This document shows positions 1-11,161 of a DNA stretch of 64,000 nucleotides, piece after piece. The position numbers and the translations under genes are program-made. Under the pieces are notes generated by a model. The model did not search any database and was not told the DNA's origin. It was given only the letters and a program-made list of their open reading frames with translations. Origin of the DNA: Chamaecyparis obtusa (lineage: Eukaryota > Streptophyta > Pinopsida > Cupressales > Cupressaceae); the NCBI GenBank assembly GCA_027943335.1, contig BSBK01007726.1, forward strand, positions 434,001 through 498,000, in the 5' to 3' direction. Numbering within the stretch: position 1 is the first letter of the stretch; each line of letters opens with the position of its first letter.

Positions 1-1
1 G

Positions 2-1620
2 AGGGATATTATCTGTCAAGTTCTAGACATTCCCCTTTCCAATAATATATTGTTGGGAAGACCATGGATTTACAAAATGCAGGTAGTCCCATCTACATAT
101 CATCAATGTATCAAGTTCCCATTCCATGGTGTAGAAGTAATAGTGCCTACCAACACAAACTATTCTTGCAATACACTCATGCAATCTGTAGATAGTTTTG
201 TCCCAACTAATAGAGAGTCTATTGAATTCTATGATGCCAAACTCAAAGAAATGGAATAGACTCTGAAACTCAAGGATATAGGCATGGGGGGCTATCAAAT
301 CGAACCTATGTTATCATTAGTAGCTTTGCCTCCATCTCCACGTTCCTACAGGAGACCCTCTAAGAACAACAAACCTTATGCTTGTTCTCCCCAAATAGTC
401 TATGATGGTGCCTTTGTCAAGGACACAACACCACTAGAAGATGAGGATGAGGAAAGAGCTATTACAGCTTGGATTTACAAAGGAAAGGAAACATCTGAAC
501 AAATCACTCCTACTCATGACTTAGAACAAGAACCATATAGTGAAGCCTTCAAAATCATGAAGCGCTTTGGTTACAAAGGAAGTGGCCCTATAGGGGTGAA
601 TGATAATGGCTTGCTCAAACCAATTGAAGCCATAGGTCATAGGACCAAAGACACCACAAGTCTTGGCTTCAAGAAGATCCTATTTCATTTAGGGATTAAT
701 AAATTTGTACCTGAACTAGAATGCCATCCAGAACCTGAAGACACTACTTCAGCTGATAAATCAAAGAACAACTCTGACGAGGATACGTTTCCATATCCCA
801 TTCCTCTAGACCTTGCTACATTATTTATAGAACCAGATGAACCTATTATACCTATCCATTTGGTAGAGACTAATAGTGATTCAGATGACACTACTTTAGT
901 GCATCTACTCACATATGACCAATGGAGAGAAATACAAACTGACAATCCTAGTTTTCAAGGTGAACAATACATACCATCATCTTTCCAAGAGCGGTTTCAA
1001 CAAGATCAACTTCAGAAAACCATTAATACTACAAGGGATGAAAATGAGTCAGATGGTACATCAAGTGTTGATGGAATTCCCATATCAAGCATCACTGATT
1101 CACATGAGTATGAGTTTGACTCTCTGTCTGATGCCACTTTTGATAAAGATATAGATGTTGTTCATGTGTATGAAAACCTTCTCAATGTAGGTGAAGGGTC
1201 TAGTGTTAGGACAACCGAGTGTGAATCTACTAATGCTAACATACCCTCTACTTATAATGTGAGATCTTGAGAGGAATTGAACACACCATTGGATGTGATT
1301 TATTTAGGTCTTGACTTGCTTGTCCATGCTTTCAATGACTATATTGTGAATGCACTTGAACCAGCCACTACTCTCTCACTCTACCATCCTAATCTCATCA
1401 ACTGGAACTCTCCCTCACTAGCTAGTGAAGTCCTTATGTTCTAGAATGACTACACTTTGGCCTTTTATCTTAACATTATCAAACCTGTAACATTTACCAC
1501 CAGTGAAGGCACTGTCAACATTACTGAAGCTGATATCAATTATCTTAGTCACCAAATTAAAAGAAAAAAGAATAAGCACTCTGATGGTGAAAACCACATT
1601 GTGGAAGTGTCAAAGCTAAA
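2..1620 (+). pseudogene. F: C-terminal protease fragment plus G-patch-like linker of gag-pol
   Basis: The frame opening at base 2 encodes the end of a retroviral aspartic protease ([12 protein letters not shown], then [10 protein letters not shown]), aligning with elements B and C. The catalytic DGG motif lies before base 1. After a TAG at 257 the same frame continues from 284 to 1270. A G-patch-like stretch is encoded at about 535-680 (FKIMKRFGYKGSGPIGV, then a closing SLGF). An acidic linker follows, passing further stops to about 1620, where a single-base shift moves the frame into that of RT. G-patch domains bind nucleic acid in other proteins; the role here is inferred. Decayed, not functional. 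Confidence 0.82.
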
Positions 1621-1670
1621 AAAGTAGAAATAAAAGATATATCCAAGGGTGAAAACCTCTCTGAGGCACC
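1586..1670 (+). repeat. F: pair of GGTGAAAACC inverted-repeat motifs inside the polyprotein
   Basis: Two copies lie 62 bases apart. At 1586-1608, GGTG-AAAA is followed by CCAC, loop ATT and GTGG. At 1648-1670, GGTG-AAAA is followed by CCTC, loop TCT, GAGG and CACC, so both inner and outer arms pair perfectly. In frame they encode GENH and GENL. The same two copies occupy the same place in B (32385-32470) and C (46611-46696), and the motif recurs after the pol stop in all three. Arms change together between copies. Confidence 0.8.
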
Positions 1671-3789
1671 TGAGGATGAGATACTTGATACACTTTTGAG
1701 TCATTTTCAAAAGAGATCATTAGTGTTGATCAAGCTGACTCAACCAGTGAATTTGGGCACAGAAGCTACACCTCAAATTAAGCATCTGGCATTGTCATTG
1801 TCTACAGAAGAGAAAGAAGAGTTCACCAATTTATTTCGAAGCAAGAAAATCAATTTTACATGGACTTACTCTAATATGCATGGATTGTATTCCAATCTAA
1901 TCATGCATCATCTATTCATCACGCCAAGCATCAAGCCTTTCAAAAAAAAGCTTAAAAAGATGCATCCACATGTGGCACTTTTAGTCAAAGCTGAATTAGA
2001 AAAACTTCTCAAAGCTAGTTTCATTAGAGCTATTGACTATGCAGAGTGGATCTCTAATATTGTTCCAGTCACAAAGCATGCTAAATCTATCTAAGTGTGC
2101 ATAGACTTCAAGGACCTAAATAAAGCTTGTCCCAAGGATGAATTTCCATTACCTAACATTGACATGATTGTTGACATGACACATGGCTACCAAATGTAGT
2201 CTCTAATGGATGGATTTTCTAGTTATAGTCATATAAAGATCATGCTAGAAGACCAAGAAAAGAAAGCCTTCACATGTGCTTGGGGAACATTCTGTTGGAA
2301 TGTCATGCCCTTTGGACTTAAAAATATTGGGGCTACATATCAAAGGGCTTTTACAACTATCTTTTATGATATGATGCTCAAAACAATGGAAGATTATGTA
2401 GATGAAACTTTGGCTAAAAGAATGCAATGGAAAACACATCTCATAGATCTAGGTCCTATACTAGATCGAATGGAACAATTTAGTCTAAGACTCAACCCAA
2501 AAAAGTGTGCATTCAGTGTCACCTATGGAAAACTATTGGGTTATATCATATCTACTAAAGGTATAGAGGTAGATCCTGAGAAATTTCAAGCTATCATGGT
2601 CATGCCTCCACCAAAGAACATCAGTCAGATGAGAGGACTTCAAGGTAGACTACAATCCATTTGGTGCTTCATTGCACAATTGGCTGATAAGTGACAACCA
2701 TTCACCAAGAATTTGCATAAAAGTGTGACCTATGAATGGAATTAAGAATGTAAGAAAGGATTCCAACTGATCAAACAATATCTTTCTAATCCACCAATCA
2801 TGATGCCTCCTATTCATGGGAAGCCACTCATCCTCTACATTTCAGCTAGAGACACATCTTTGGGTGCACTACTAGCTCAAGAGGATCATAACAACAAAGA
2901 AAGAGCTATATACTATATCAGTAGAACTCATGTCTCTTATGAGATGAACTATTCTATCATTGAAAAAGCTTGTATAGTAGTGGCGTTTGCTTCATAGAAA
3001 CTGTGGCACTATATGCTTGCTCACACTACAAGACTTATTGCTAAAATTGATCCATTTAAGTATTTACTCAGCAAAGCTTCCCTTATAGGTAGATTAGAAA
3101 AATGGGTTATGATACTCAGTGAGTTTGACATTAAGTATGTAGAGAGGAAAGATATTAAAGGGAAAGCTATTGCAGATCAACTGGCTAAAGCACCTATAAT
3201 AGATTATCAACCATTGAGCGTTGAGTTTCTAGATGATTCCATAATGCTTCTCACACATCAAACATGGACTATGTTTTTTGATGGATCATTCACCCAACAA
3301 GGATCAGGTGTCGAAACATTATTCATTACACCACAAAGATACTCTCTACCAAAATCTTACAAAATGTTGTTTCCTTATACAAACAACACCGTTGAGTATG
3401 AAGCTTTGATCAATAGCATGAAGATACCCATTGAATGGCATGTGGATGAACTTAAGGTCTTTGGAGACTCACAACTAGTCATCAACCAAGTTAATGATAT
3501 CTATCAAACCAAGGATGAAAAATTGGTGCCTTATAAATGGATGGTTGATGATTTAAGAAAATTCTTTGCACACATCACTTTCCAACAGATTTCAAGAGCA
3601 GATAATAAAGAAGTAGATGCCATGGTTACTCTTGCCTCTATGTTACAGATGCTAGAAAATGACTTTCGACATGATTTCCTGGTGGAAATGTTATGCTATC
3701 CAGCCTATAATAATCCTAAATCTAGGATGATATGTTCAGTCATTGGACACAACTCATCCCGCTACCTTCATATTTACTCCTACCTCTAG
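1626..3789 (+). pseudogene. F: reverse transcriptase, RNase H and second (Tat-type) RNase H
   Basis: RT spans about 1696-2700. It has the entry segment (NLIMHHLFI, KMHPHVALLVKAELEKLL), the palm (FPLPNIDMIVD is recognisable as FPLPNIDMIVDM) and WNVMPFGLKN. The catalytic YVDD box reads YVDE, which by itself should disable the enzyme. The first RNase H (about 2790-3200, LILYISARDTSLGALLAQ) is the degenerate copy usual in Tat elements. The second (about 3260-3680) keeps an Asp/Glu/Asp/Asp pattern: FFDGS, VEYEAL, GDSQLV and a late Asp in NKEVDAM. In-frame stops interrupt near 2092, 2197, 2692, 2743 and 2995. It would have made minus- and plus-strand cDNA in the cytoplasmic particle. Confidence 0.88.
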
Positions 3790-5017
3790 GACCAAATTAT
3801 TCTAGACACTTATACAGGGAATGAAAAACACCACCTAATCTGCATTGCTTCATGTTATGTCATTGTAGCTAATGACTTATATAGGTGAGGTCTAGATGGT
3901 ACCCTTCTTAGGTGTCTAGAACCCGATGAGTCCAAACGTGCATTAGCTGAGGTGCATGAATGCATCTATGGTTCTCATTTGAGTGGTCTGACATTGGCTT
4001 GTAAACTTATTAGAGCTGGTTACTATTGGCTAGATATGGAAAAATAAGCTACACAATATGCCAAATCTTGTAAATAGTTCCAATTACATGGGAACCTGAT
4101 CCACGCTCCTACCAAGGAGCTCATTCCCTTCATCAGTTTCTAGCCATTTTAGCAATGGGCCTTTGATTTGGTAGGTTAGATCCATCCTTCTTCCTCAAGA
4201 GGGCACAAGTTCATCATCATAGCTACAGATTATTTTACTAAATAGGTCAAGGCAGTGCCTCTAACCATAGCTGATGGTAAATCTATAGCTAGGTTCATAA
4301 TGAATTACATCATTTGTAGATATGGTGTACCCTCCTCAATAATCACTGACAACAGGGGGGCAGTTCAAGAACAAGGATCTAAATGAGTTGTGTACTAATT
4401 TCAAGACCATTTAGCACCGGTCCTCAATCTATTATCCCTAGGGTAATGGATAGGCAAAAGCTTCCAACAAGACAATTCTCAAGACCCTGCACAGAACAGT
4501 TCACAAATCTGGTAGAGATTGGCACCTCTAGATTAATCTATCTTTATGGGCCTACAGAACAAGCATTTGAACACCAATAGGGGTCACACCCTTTGCCTTA
4601 GTCTATGATGGGGATGTTGTGTTTCCTATTGAGGTTGAGATTCCTACATTGCGAGTCTCTCTAAAGAACCTCATTACTGATGAAGACATTAGATTATCTT
4701 AGCTAGAAGAGCTAGAGTTACTGGATGAATGTCGGTAAGTGGCATTTGATCATCTAATAGCATACTAGGAAAGAATGTCTAAGAGATACAATAAGAAATT
4801 CAAACCAAGGAAATTCTGAGTGGGTGATCTCGTCCTAAGAGAGAACCCCAAGAATCAACAACAGCGGACCCAGAAGGGAAAGTTTGAACCAAACTGGCTT
4901 GGTCTGTATGTAATCACTGTAGCATTTGGGTCTAGTGCTTACCGACTCCCTACTACTGAAGGAGAACAGCTCAAAGAGATGATCAATGCTCTGTATTTGA
5001 AGAGATTCTATAGCTAA
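3790..5017 (+). pseudogene. F: integrase with GPY/F-type C-terminal module
   Basis: The zinc-binding N-terminal region (LIRAGYYW, then NLIHAPTKELIPF) is followed by a catalytic core (WAFDLVG; IIATDYFTK; YGVPSSIITDN). A run of six G near 4355 shifts the frame relative to B and C. The remainder (PKNQQQRTQ, NWLGLYVITVAF, then LKRFYS) matches the C-terminal module of C, where the equivalent is NWLGPFVITSVYG. Many stops, mostly TAG, mark decay. The protein would have joined cDNA to the genome. The polyprotein ends at the TAA at 5015-5017; the 3' repeated hairpins begin 85 bases later. Confidence 0.85.
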
Positions 5018-5101
5018 GGCATCTTCTGCATGCTCCTTGTATATACTCTATTCTGAAAAAATCCTAAAAAATGCAAAATGTCTTGAAAAAATGATCTTCT
5101 T

Positions 5102-5382
5102 AGTGAAAACCTAGTAAATAGATGCTTTGATGTATCTATTGTCTTGGTGAAAACCTGGTAAACAGGCACCTTGATAATACTCAAAAAAAAATGAAAAAAT
5201 GAAAAATACAAAAAAATAAAAAAATAAAAAAAGATCAAAACTAGAAAAAAATCAAAAAGAGAAAAATACAAAAAAAATTGAAAAAGAAAAAATGTGCCAT
5301 TGATGAAAACCTAGCAAACAAGCATCATGGTAGCAAAAATAGAATCTATACCAAGATGGTGAAAATGTGGTAAACAAGCACC
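5102..5382 (+). repeat. F: four GGTGAAAACC-type hairpin motifs after the pol stop codon
   Basis: Copies lie at 5102-5126, 5146-5170, 5302-5326 and 5358-5382. The second is perfect: GGTG, AAAA, CCTG, loop GTAAA, CAGG, CACC. The third has outer arms GATG and CATC, a paired change from GGTG and CACC. Copies three and four are joined by a spacer (GGTAGCAAAAATAGAATCT) that B also has. An A-rich tract (about 5180-5290) separates the two halves. No coding frame is kept here, so the conserved pairing cannot be explained by protein. Confidence 0.75.
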
Positions 5383-5607
5383 TCTTTTTCCCCAATGCTA
5401 TACCTATTGCAGTGTCACTTGGCTCTTGCTTTCTTGCTTTAGTTTACTTTCTCGCATTTCCTTGCTTTAGTTTGCTGGCTCATGCACTTGCTTTTAGTTA
5501 TCTTCGAGATTATTCTTGACTCTACATGAATTGAAACTGGTCACACTTGGGGGCACCTTCCTAGTCTAGGGGGCATTGTCCTATCATTTTTTAAAGATTT
5601 TCCTTGC

Positions 5608-6080
5608 ATCAGTCACTAGTTGTTCTCACCGTGTCTGCCTACTAATGCCTAGCTATTATTGAGATGTCTCTTCTCCAGGATCTCTCATGTATCAGTCACT
5701 AGTGGTTCTCACTATGTCTGCCTACTTATGCCTAACTATTATTAAGATGTCTCTCCTCGAGGATCTCTCGTGTATTAGTCACTAGTGGTTTTTACTGTGT
5801 CTTCCTACTGATACCTAGCTACCATTCGGATACCTTTCTTTCAAGATCTCCTGTACATCAATCACCAGTGGTTCTCACTGCATCTGCCTACTATTTTTTC
5901 ATTCACTCTCAGTTCTCTCTTTTGAGAACCTTCCTTATATCGGTCACCAGTGGTTCTCATTATGTCTTCCTGCTGATACTTGGTTAGTGCTCTGATATCT
6001 CCTTGAGACTCTATCTCTCATGTCAGTCACTAGTGGTTCTCACTGTGTCTACCTACTACCACTGTCCTATTGAGACTTCG
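5608..6080 (+). repeat. F: degenerate tandem repeat of about 75-95 bp in the 3' region
   Basis: About six copies share a core reading TCAGTCACTAGTGGTTCTCA followed by CTGTGTCTGCCTACT. Spacing varies from about 75 to 95 bases, and each core includes the palindrome CACTAGTG or a close variant. I do not see this array in B or C, so it expanded in F's own lineage. Confidence 0.75.
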
Positions 6081-7318
6081 AACATTGTTGACTTCTGATC
6101 CAACATCAATCCTCTTAAAATGAAAAATGAAACTAGATTTGTAAATCTCTGAAGCATGCTGAGCTTTTCTTTTGTGTGCTTTCTCTTTTGCTTTATCATT
6201 CCTCCCCGAGCAACTCTAAGATGTCTTCTTGACTAAGAGACGCGAAGACTGGGGGCATGATCTTTTCTTTTCTTTTTGTTTAATGGTTTAGTTCCAATGA
6301 TCCAAAGGATCTATATAAGAGGGGTATCCACTATAAGAGCTTTCATCTCATGTTGGATGGCCATGTGTACCTCGACTCCTTTTATATGGAAAATTTGGTG
6401 AGGTTGGTTCTTCTACTTGTTTATTTGAGTGACTTCTTTCTACTACAAGTGAAATTGCAAATGCTCGTCCTATTAAGTGAAGATAAGGGTCACTACAAGC
6501 ATCCTTGAAAATTCTTATCATTCACTTGGCAAAAGGAGGAACTCTCATGTGTCTGGCATGTTTGTATGCAAGAAAAATTCAAGTCATTCTAGCAAATATG
6601 CTTTGATGCTTATGTTAACTTGCTAAATCAAAAGGGATAGGTGTTCAGGTCATTTTGGATTTTTGTTCCTTAATGCTTACACCTCATTCCAACAAATTTA
6701 AGACTAATTTCATATTCATATTCTTATGATTGCAATGTCAGTGAGGGTTGTATGGCATCTTATGACTGTCTGTTACTAAAAACTCTATGACAATAATAAA
6801 ATGGGTCCAACAACCAAGTCCTAGGATTTGCATCTAGTTTAGGCTTGCATCTTCATTCTAGGCTTGCATTGAGACAATGTTTTAGTGCTCACTTGATTGT
6901 CTCCTCCTCAATTTATTCACTAAAGGTTCTCATTTTTCATCCCAAGTTCATCTTAGCTACACAAGCGTCTAATCCTCATTCTCAATCTTCAAACATTCTT
7001 TTGGTTAGTACTTGTGTATTGCAATATCCTACATGAGATGGTTGGTACCATATCCATTGCATTTCCATTTGCATCCATAAAATCATATGCATACATTCTA
7101 CATCTACATATTCATACACATGTGCATCCATTATAAGAATAAATAAATTCATACATTACATTTATTCATCTACCATCTATCATTACATTTCACATTTGCA
7201 TACATATATCAGTAAAACATCTACATTTCATTTGCATATCCATAAACCATGTACATCTTATATCTAATCCATACATTAGGCACAATCTATCAAAAATGGG
7301 CTACAATATACATCATGA
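6081..7318 (+). other. F: non-coding 3' region with a block shared with B and C
   Basis: No supported gene. A GGGGGCAT purine run occurs near 6251, with similar ones at 5547 and 5570. At about 6480-6710 the sequence aligns with the minus strand of B (about 27780-28000) and with C (about 51060-51200). The shared text includes AAGGGTCACTAC, TTTGATGCTT and CAGGTCAT followed by TGG. From 7020 the DNA is AT-rich with scattered CATTTGCAT-like words. Confidence 0.5.
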
Positions 7319-9158
7319 CCCTAACCACTTGTAGGAGGTGGAGGAGGTGGAATATCACCCTATGGAGGACCTTGTGGTGGTGGTCCCTGTGGTGGTCCCT
7401 ATTGTGGTGGTGCCTATGGAATTGCCCATGCCCCAGTATGCTCTGAAAATGGCAGAACCTACTCTGCTAAATTCAGCACTACCCCAACATACGTTGTGTA
7501 ATAATATGTTGCATGTATAGCCTCATATCTAGCCTCTAGCTATGCCCTTGCCAATGCATCCTATAGTCCTCTGATCTCTCGATCCCTCTTGACCACTTAG
7601 GTCTCATGCATGATGACCTGTGTATGGAAGTCATCTCACTCCCATTGTACCTATTGGATCCTCTCTTGGCTATTTCGTAGAGCCTCTTGTAACTATGTGA
7701 CCTACCCTCCTATAGGTGGATCCTGTGTCACTTGATCTTGCATATCTATATCATCGACCTATGTGCCCTTGTCAAGAGATGGCTGCTAAGATGTGTCCTC
7801 AGTCCTCTACCTAGTGGACCTATCCTAGGTCCTGCTACCACCAGCACCCACATCTGACCCCATCTACCCAGGAGGAATGGAGTCTGTCTAGTCCTCAACC
7901 TTTGAACCCTCTGTTGCTTTCTAGGCTGCTACTGTCTAGGCTACTTTTGTACAACCTTCTCTTATGCAGGCTATTATTGTACTACCTATTGTAACCTTTG
8001 GCCCATGCCATTCGGATCTATGAATCTAGGGTATGGATGTGCCAATATGTAATCCCTATATGTAGGCATCATCCCTACATTGGTCACAACTACTAAATAA
8101 TCCCACTAAGTTGGTGGTATCTGTGCATCAATCATACACCTACGCTAGTCTAATCTTAGTTGCCAACCCTTCTTCACCTCATCGGCGAATTGAGCATAGG
8201 TATAGTACTCCTGGGAGACATCCTAACATCTCCCAAACCATCGTAGGACCCATGATAGTGGGAAGCACTCAATAATACTGATAGTATGCCTGATCAAAGG
8301 ATGTGAGAAGAACATATGTGGTAGCTTGTACAGGGCTTCATCCCATGGCTCAGCCACTACCCATGGTCTCCATATAACTACAACCATGTCATCCATCTGA
8401 CCTCACCACTAATCTATCTTACCTAGCACTAGCTGAGTCATCAGACCTACATATCTATATATATGGCTCTAATGGTTGTCAGTATCATGAAAGATTAGCC
8501 TACATATGGGGAGATGCTCCTAGGCTCATATTTTTAGAATAAACACATCTTCAGCCATTGTTCATGCACCTTGATACATGATCTTCTGCATCTCATGGTA
8601 CATCTATGCGAGCATACACTCACCCCATCCAAATCTCACTGGTGGCCACTCCAGCATCTGTTGTAATGTACATCCCCATCCGCACTCTAGACCATGTTGT
8701 CCTCTATCTAGTATCAAATAATAACTCAACAATGATGCTAGGACAACTGCTAATCTATGCCTAGCTTCATATCTGTTGATCAGATCCTCCCATGAGATAG
8801 CTTATCCCATTACTAGTTCATCTTGAAAGATAGGCCAAAGTTCCAGTGTGCCCGCTCTTAGCTGAATCTCATACTCCATGCATGCACCATGGAAAGGTAC
8901 CCTAAGAATCCTATAGATGTCCTCAGTAGTGACTATCATCTCCCCTATTAGCAAGTGGAAGGTGTTCATCTCGAAGTGGAAACACTCGACCAATGCACCT
9001 AGTAACCCATGATTTACCCAAATGTTCGGTATGTCACGTAGATAAGTCAGGCCCAATCCATTGATGTGGGAACCCTTGGCATCACTCAATCTCTGCACTA
9101 GCTCACCTATGACCAAGTGGTGAGACCAAAACATGACATCTGGGAAGTCAACCTGTAA
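7319..9158 (-). pseudogene. F: antisense plant mobile domain (PMD) gene, main exon, decayed
   Basis: On the minus strand an open segment (8802-9158) encodes typical PMD text: LGLTYLRDIPNIWVNHGLLG, ALVECFHFEMNTFHL and GEMIVTTEDIYRILRVP. With several stops it continues to about 7870 (LECGWGCTLQQML, VVIWRPWVVAEPWDE). A charged, probably coiled-coil stretch (VVKRDREIRGL) and a proline/glycine-rich tail end near 7319. PMD proteins in plants (MAIN/MAIL family and transposon copies) act in nuclear silencing-related functions; what this one did is unknown. A splice-acceptor-like TTACAG precedes the exon at 9159. Element C has the same antisense gene in the same place. Confidence 0.8.
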
Positions 9159-9639
9159 TGCAAGCGACAAAACTCGATCAGTATCTCAACAATGATGATT
9201 TTCAAAGAAAAACATAATAATTAAAGCTATACACCTATCCTAACTGCCTATCAGATGCTCTATTTTGCAAATTTTACATAAAATTGGACTTAATTTCTCA
9301 AATATTGTAGTAGTTTTTCATGCAAGGAAGTAGTCCCCGTGTGAGAATTATTTTGCGCATGATACGTTATTTCTGCTCATGCAAGGAATCCTCACTGAGG
9401 GAGATTTCTCATGCGGCATCGAGGAACAGCTCGCACGAGCTCACTGGAACTCATGGAGGTGCCCCGCATGAGGAATCCCTCTCGTGGTGAAGCTTCATGC
9501 AAGGGGTGATTGAGGCCGGTGCGAGGAAATTTTTTCGTCACATAAAGATTGGTGAACTAAGTTTAAAAAGGCATTAAAATCTAGCCTAAATCTCCTACAA
9601 AGCGTTAAAAACTTGAAATGCAAGATGGTTGTTCAACTA
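9159..9639 (-). other. F: intron-like gap of the antisense PMD gene with short repeats
   Basis: No frame is kept. The stretch at 9310-9530 is richer in CpG than its surroundings and repeats words such as TCATGCAAGG (near 9318, 9378 and 9488), with TGCGCAT at 9354 and CGCATGAGG near 9467. C's equivalent gap (54178-54891) is also filled with TGCGCA-like words. Confidence 0.5.
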
Positions 9640-9722
9640 CTCATAGGTGCGTCATACTCCGGTGGCTGGTTGTATCATCGGGAGTGCTCAAATTGATGCG
9701 AATACACTGGCACATTCTCCAT
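9640..9722 (-). pseudogene. F: candidate first exon of the antisense PMD gene
   Basis: An ATG at 9722 (minus strand) opens a short frame starting MENVPVYSHQFEHSR, then one stop, then YNQPPEYDAPM. The pattern H-x-F-E-x-x-R-x-x-x-x-P-P recurs in C's candidate first exon (HHFERVRCFQRPP). A GT donor-like site follows near 9645. The codon phase to the PMD exon does not fit cleanly, so the exact junction is unresolved. Confidence 0.4.
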
Positions 9723-9787
9723 CTCTCTCAGAGCTCTCAAATACGCTAAAGACAAAACTGAATAATGAATTGAAATGACCCCTCCAA

Positions 9788-9800
9788 GCCTTATATAGCT
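9788..9800 (-). promoter_or_regulatory. F: TATA box of the antisense PMD gene
   Basis: The minus strand reads GCTATATAAGGC about 70 bases upstream of the candidate start at 9722. C has CTATAAATAAGG about 85 bases upstream of its candidate start, followed by the same GGCTT. Recurrence at the same place in two diverged elements supports a real core promoter. Confidence 0.55.
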
Positions 9801-10375
9801 TTTGGCCTAATTTTCAAAAGTGCTCCGTTTTGCATGAAAATTTCACCCTTGGCTAAATCAACAACTCTGAATCCATTTTTAGGATCAAAATTAAAATTTG
9901 ACATCTCTAGACAACTCAAAATCACATTTTAAATTATTGGGACCATTAGGATCGGTCAGTTGTGCAGTCGACCTTCTATTGTCATTTTCTTGCCAGAATC
10001 TTATCTCATCATCATTTTCTTGAGATCTTCAATGTTTTCATCAAAAGTCAACTCTAGTCAAATTTGGTCAACCATGGTCAAACTTGGTCAATAGGATCTC
10101 CAAATCACTTCGACAACTTCTTGATTCTTCCATAATCTATTGTGAGTTCTTCTGGATCTCCAATTTTATCTATATCTACAACCTTTTGGTATCAATCATC
10201 TCTCTGAGATGTCATCTTTCAATTTCACTCTCAAGGGAGCAAGATGATTGCATCATTGAATCTTGTCAAATCAATTCTTGAATCAGTCTGATCTGAATCA
10301 AAATTTCTCATCACCAAGGGCATCTTTGTGCCTCGCATCTTGTCATCTTGTCATCTATCTGTTAGGTATCGTAGA
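9801..10375 (+). other. F: 3' flank of the PMD cassette, shared with element B
   Basis: No gene. From about 9870 the sequence aligns loosely with B's minus strand (about 27440-27240). Shared words include TGGTCAACCATGGTCAAA and GACCTTC. Since B has no PMD gene, the cassette boundary lies between about 9800 and 9870. Confidence 0.5.
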
Positions 10376-10760
10376 AATCTAACTCAAGTCCTCAGGGATC
10401 AAGCTTCATTTTGGAGATGGTTCTCAAAAGCTATTTTCAACTGCTATCTAGGCAATCTAACCTAGGTCTCAAAGGACTAAGCTTCATTTTGGAGATATTC
10501 CTAAATCTACATCAGTTATCTTTTAATCAATGGGTATTGGGGAAATCTAACCCTGACTCCTAAATATTGAACCTCATTCTGGAGACAGTCTTCTCTCAAA
10601 TGGTAATTTGACTGTTGTCTTCACAATCTAACTTAGACTCTAGAGAATCATGATTCATTTTGAAGTTGGTTCTACAACTCAATCTAATCAGTGTCTTGGC
10701 GATCTAACCTTGACTTTTGAGGGTTAAGCTCTGTTCTAGAGATAATCCTGAAACCTCATC
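10376..10760 (+). repeat. F: degenerate tandem repeat of about 80 bp before the 3' LTR
   Basis: About five copies start AATCTAAC (10376, 10454, 10544, 10625; GATCTAAC at 10701) and share CTTCATTTTGGAGAT a little downstream. Spacing is 76-90 bases. It ends about 50 bases before the polypurine tract. Confidence 0.7.
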
Positions 10761-10812
10761 ATCTATCACATTAGACTATTCTTTGAATCAACGTGCTACT
10801 TGCACATCAATT

Positions 10813-10827
10813 CAAAGAGGGGAAAAA
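10813..10827 (+). promoter_or_regulatory. F: polypurine tract
   Basis: CAAAGAGGGGAAAAA sits directly before an LTR starting TGTAATACCCC. B has the same tract and the same LTR start on its strand; C has CAAAGAGGGGCAAAA. This primes plus-strand DNA synthesis in LTR retrotransposons. Confidence 0.85.
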
Positions 10828-11161
10828 TGTAATACCCCAAAATTGGCACCTTATAATCTTAATCCATTTTGGTGCATTTCTTCAAATTTCTACATCATCA
10901 AAGTCTTATTGTACTAGGCAATTTTGTCTCCTAATTGACTTTATTTGACTTGGAGTCAATTATAAAAAAACCTAAATTTGCATTAATCATGCACTATATT
11001 TAATCCCTAAATTTTTTATATTTATTGGCTAAATAATCCCCATGATTAATTAATTTAATTCTAAAGTCCTAAGGCTTTTAATTAAATTAATTCCACCCCC
11101 TTTAGCTAACACCTACATTCTTATCACCTATAATCTAATCAATAGAGTAAAAATCTTCACA
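10828..11161 (+). repeat. F: 3' LTR
   Basis: It starts TGTAATACCCC, like B's LTR on its coding strand. Copia coding sequence of D begins abruptly at about 11162, and the last LTR bases read TTCACA. The LTR could be complete at about 334 bp (TG to CA) or truncated; B and C have LTRs of about 1.15-1.18 kb. No second copy is in the window to decide. Confidence 0.6.

Larger units (their letters stand above)
1..11161 (+). mobile_element. Element F: decayed Tat-lineage Ty3/Gypsy retrotransposon, 5' part outside window
   Basis: Domains run on the plus strand in the order protease tail, G-patch-like linker, RT, degenerate RNase H, second RNase H, integrase, then a 5.8-kb 3' region, a polypurine tract and an LTR. 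The extra RNase H after the first marks the Tat lineage (Ogre/Retand/Grande relatives). Frameshifts and many in-frame stops make it non-functional. The 3' region carries an antisense PMD gene, as in element C. The 5' LTR, gag and the protease active site lie left of the window. Confidence 0.9.

Noticed and set aside
7249..7520. Trp-rich and Met/Pro-rich plus-strand ORFs
   Set aside because: They are shadows of the proline/glycine-rich tail of the antisense PMD gene.
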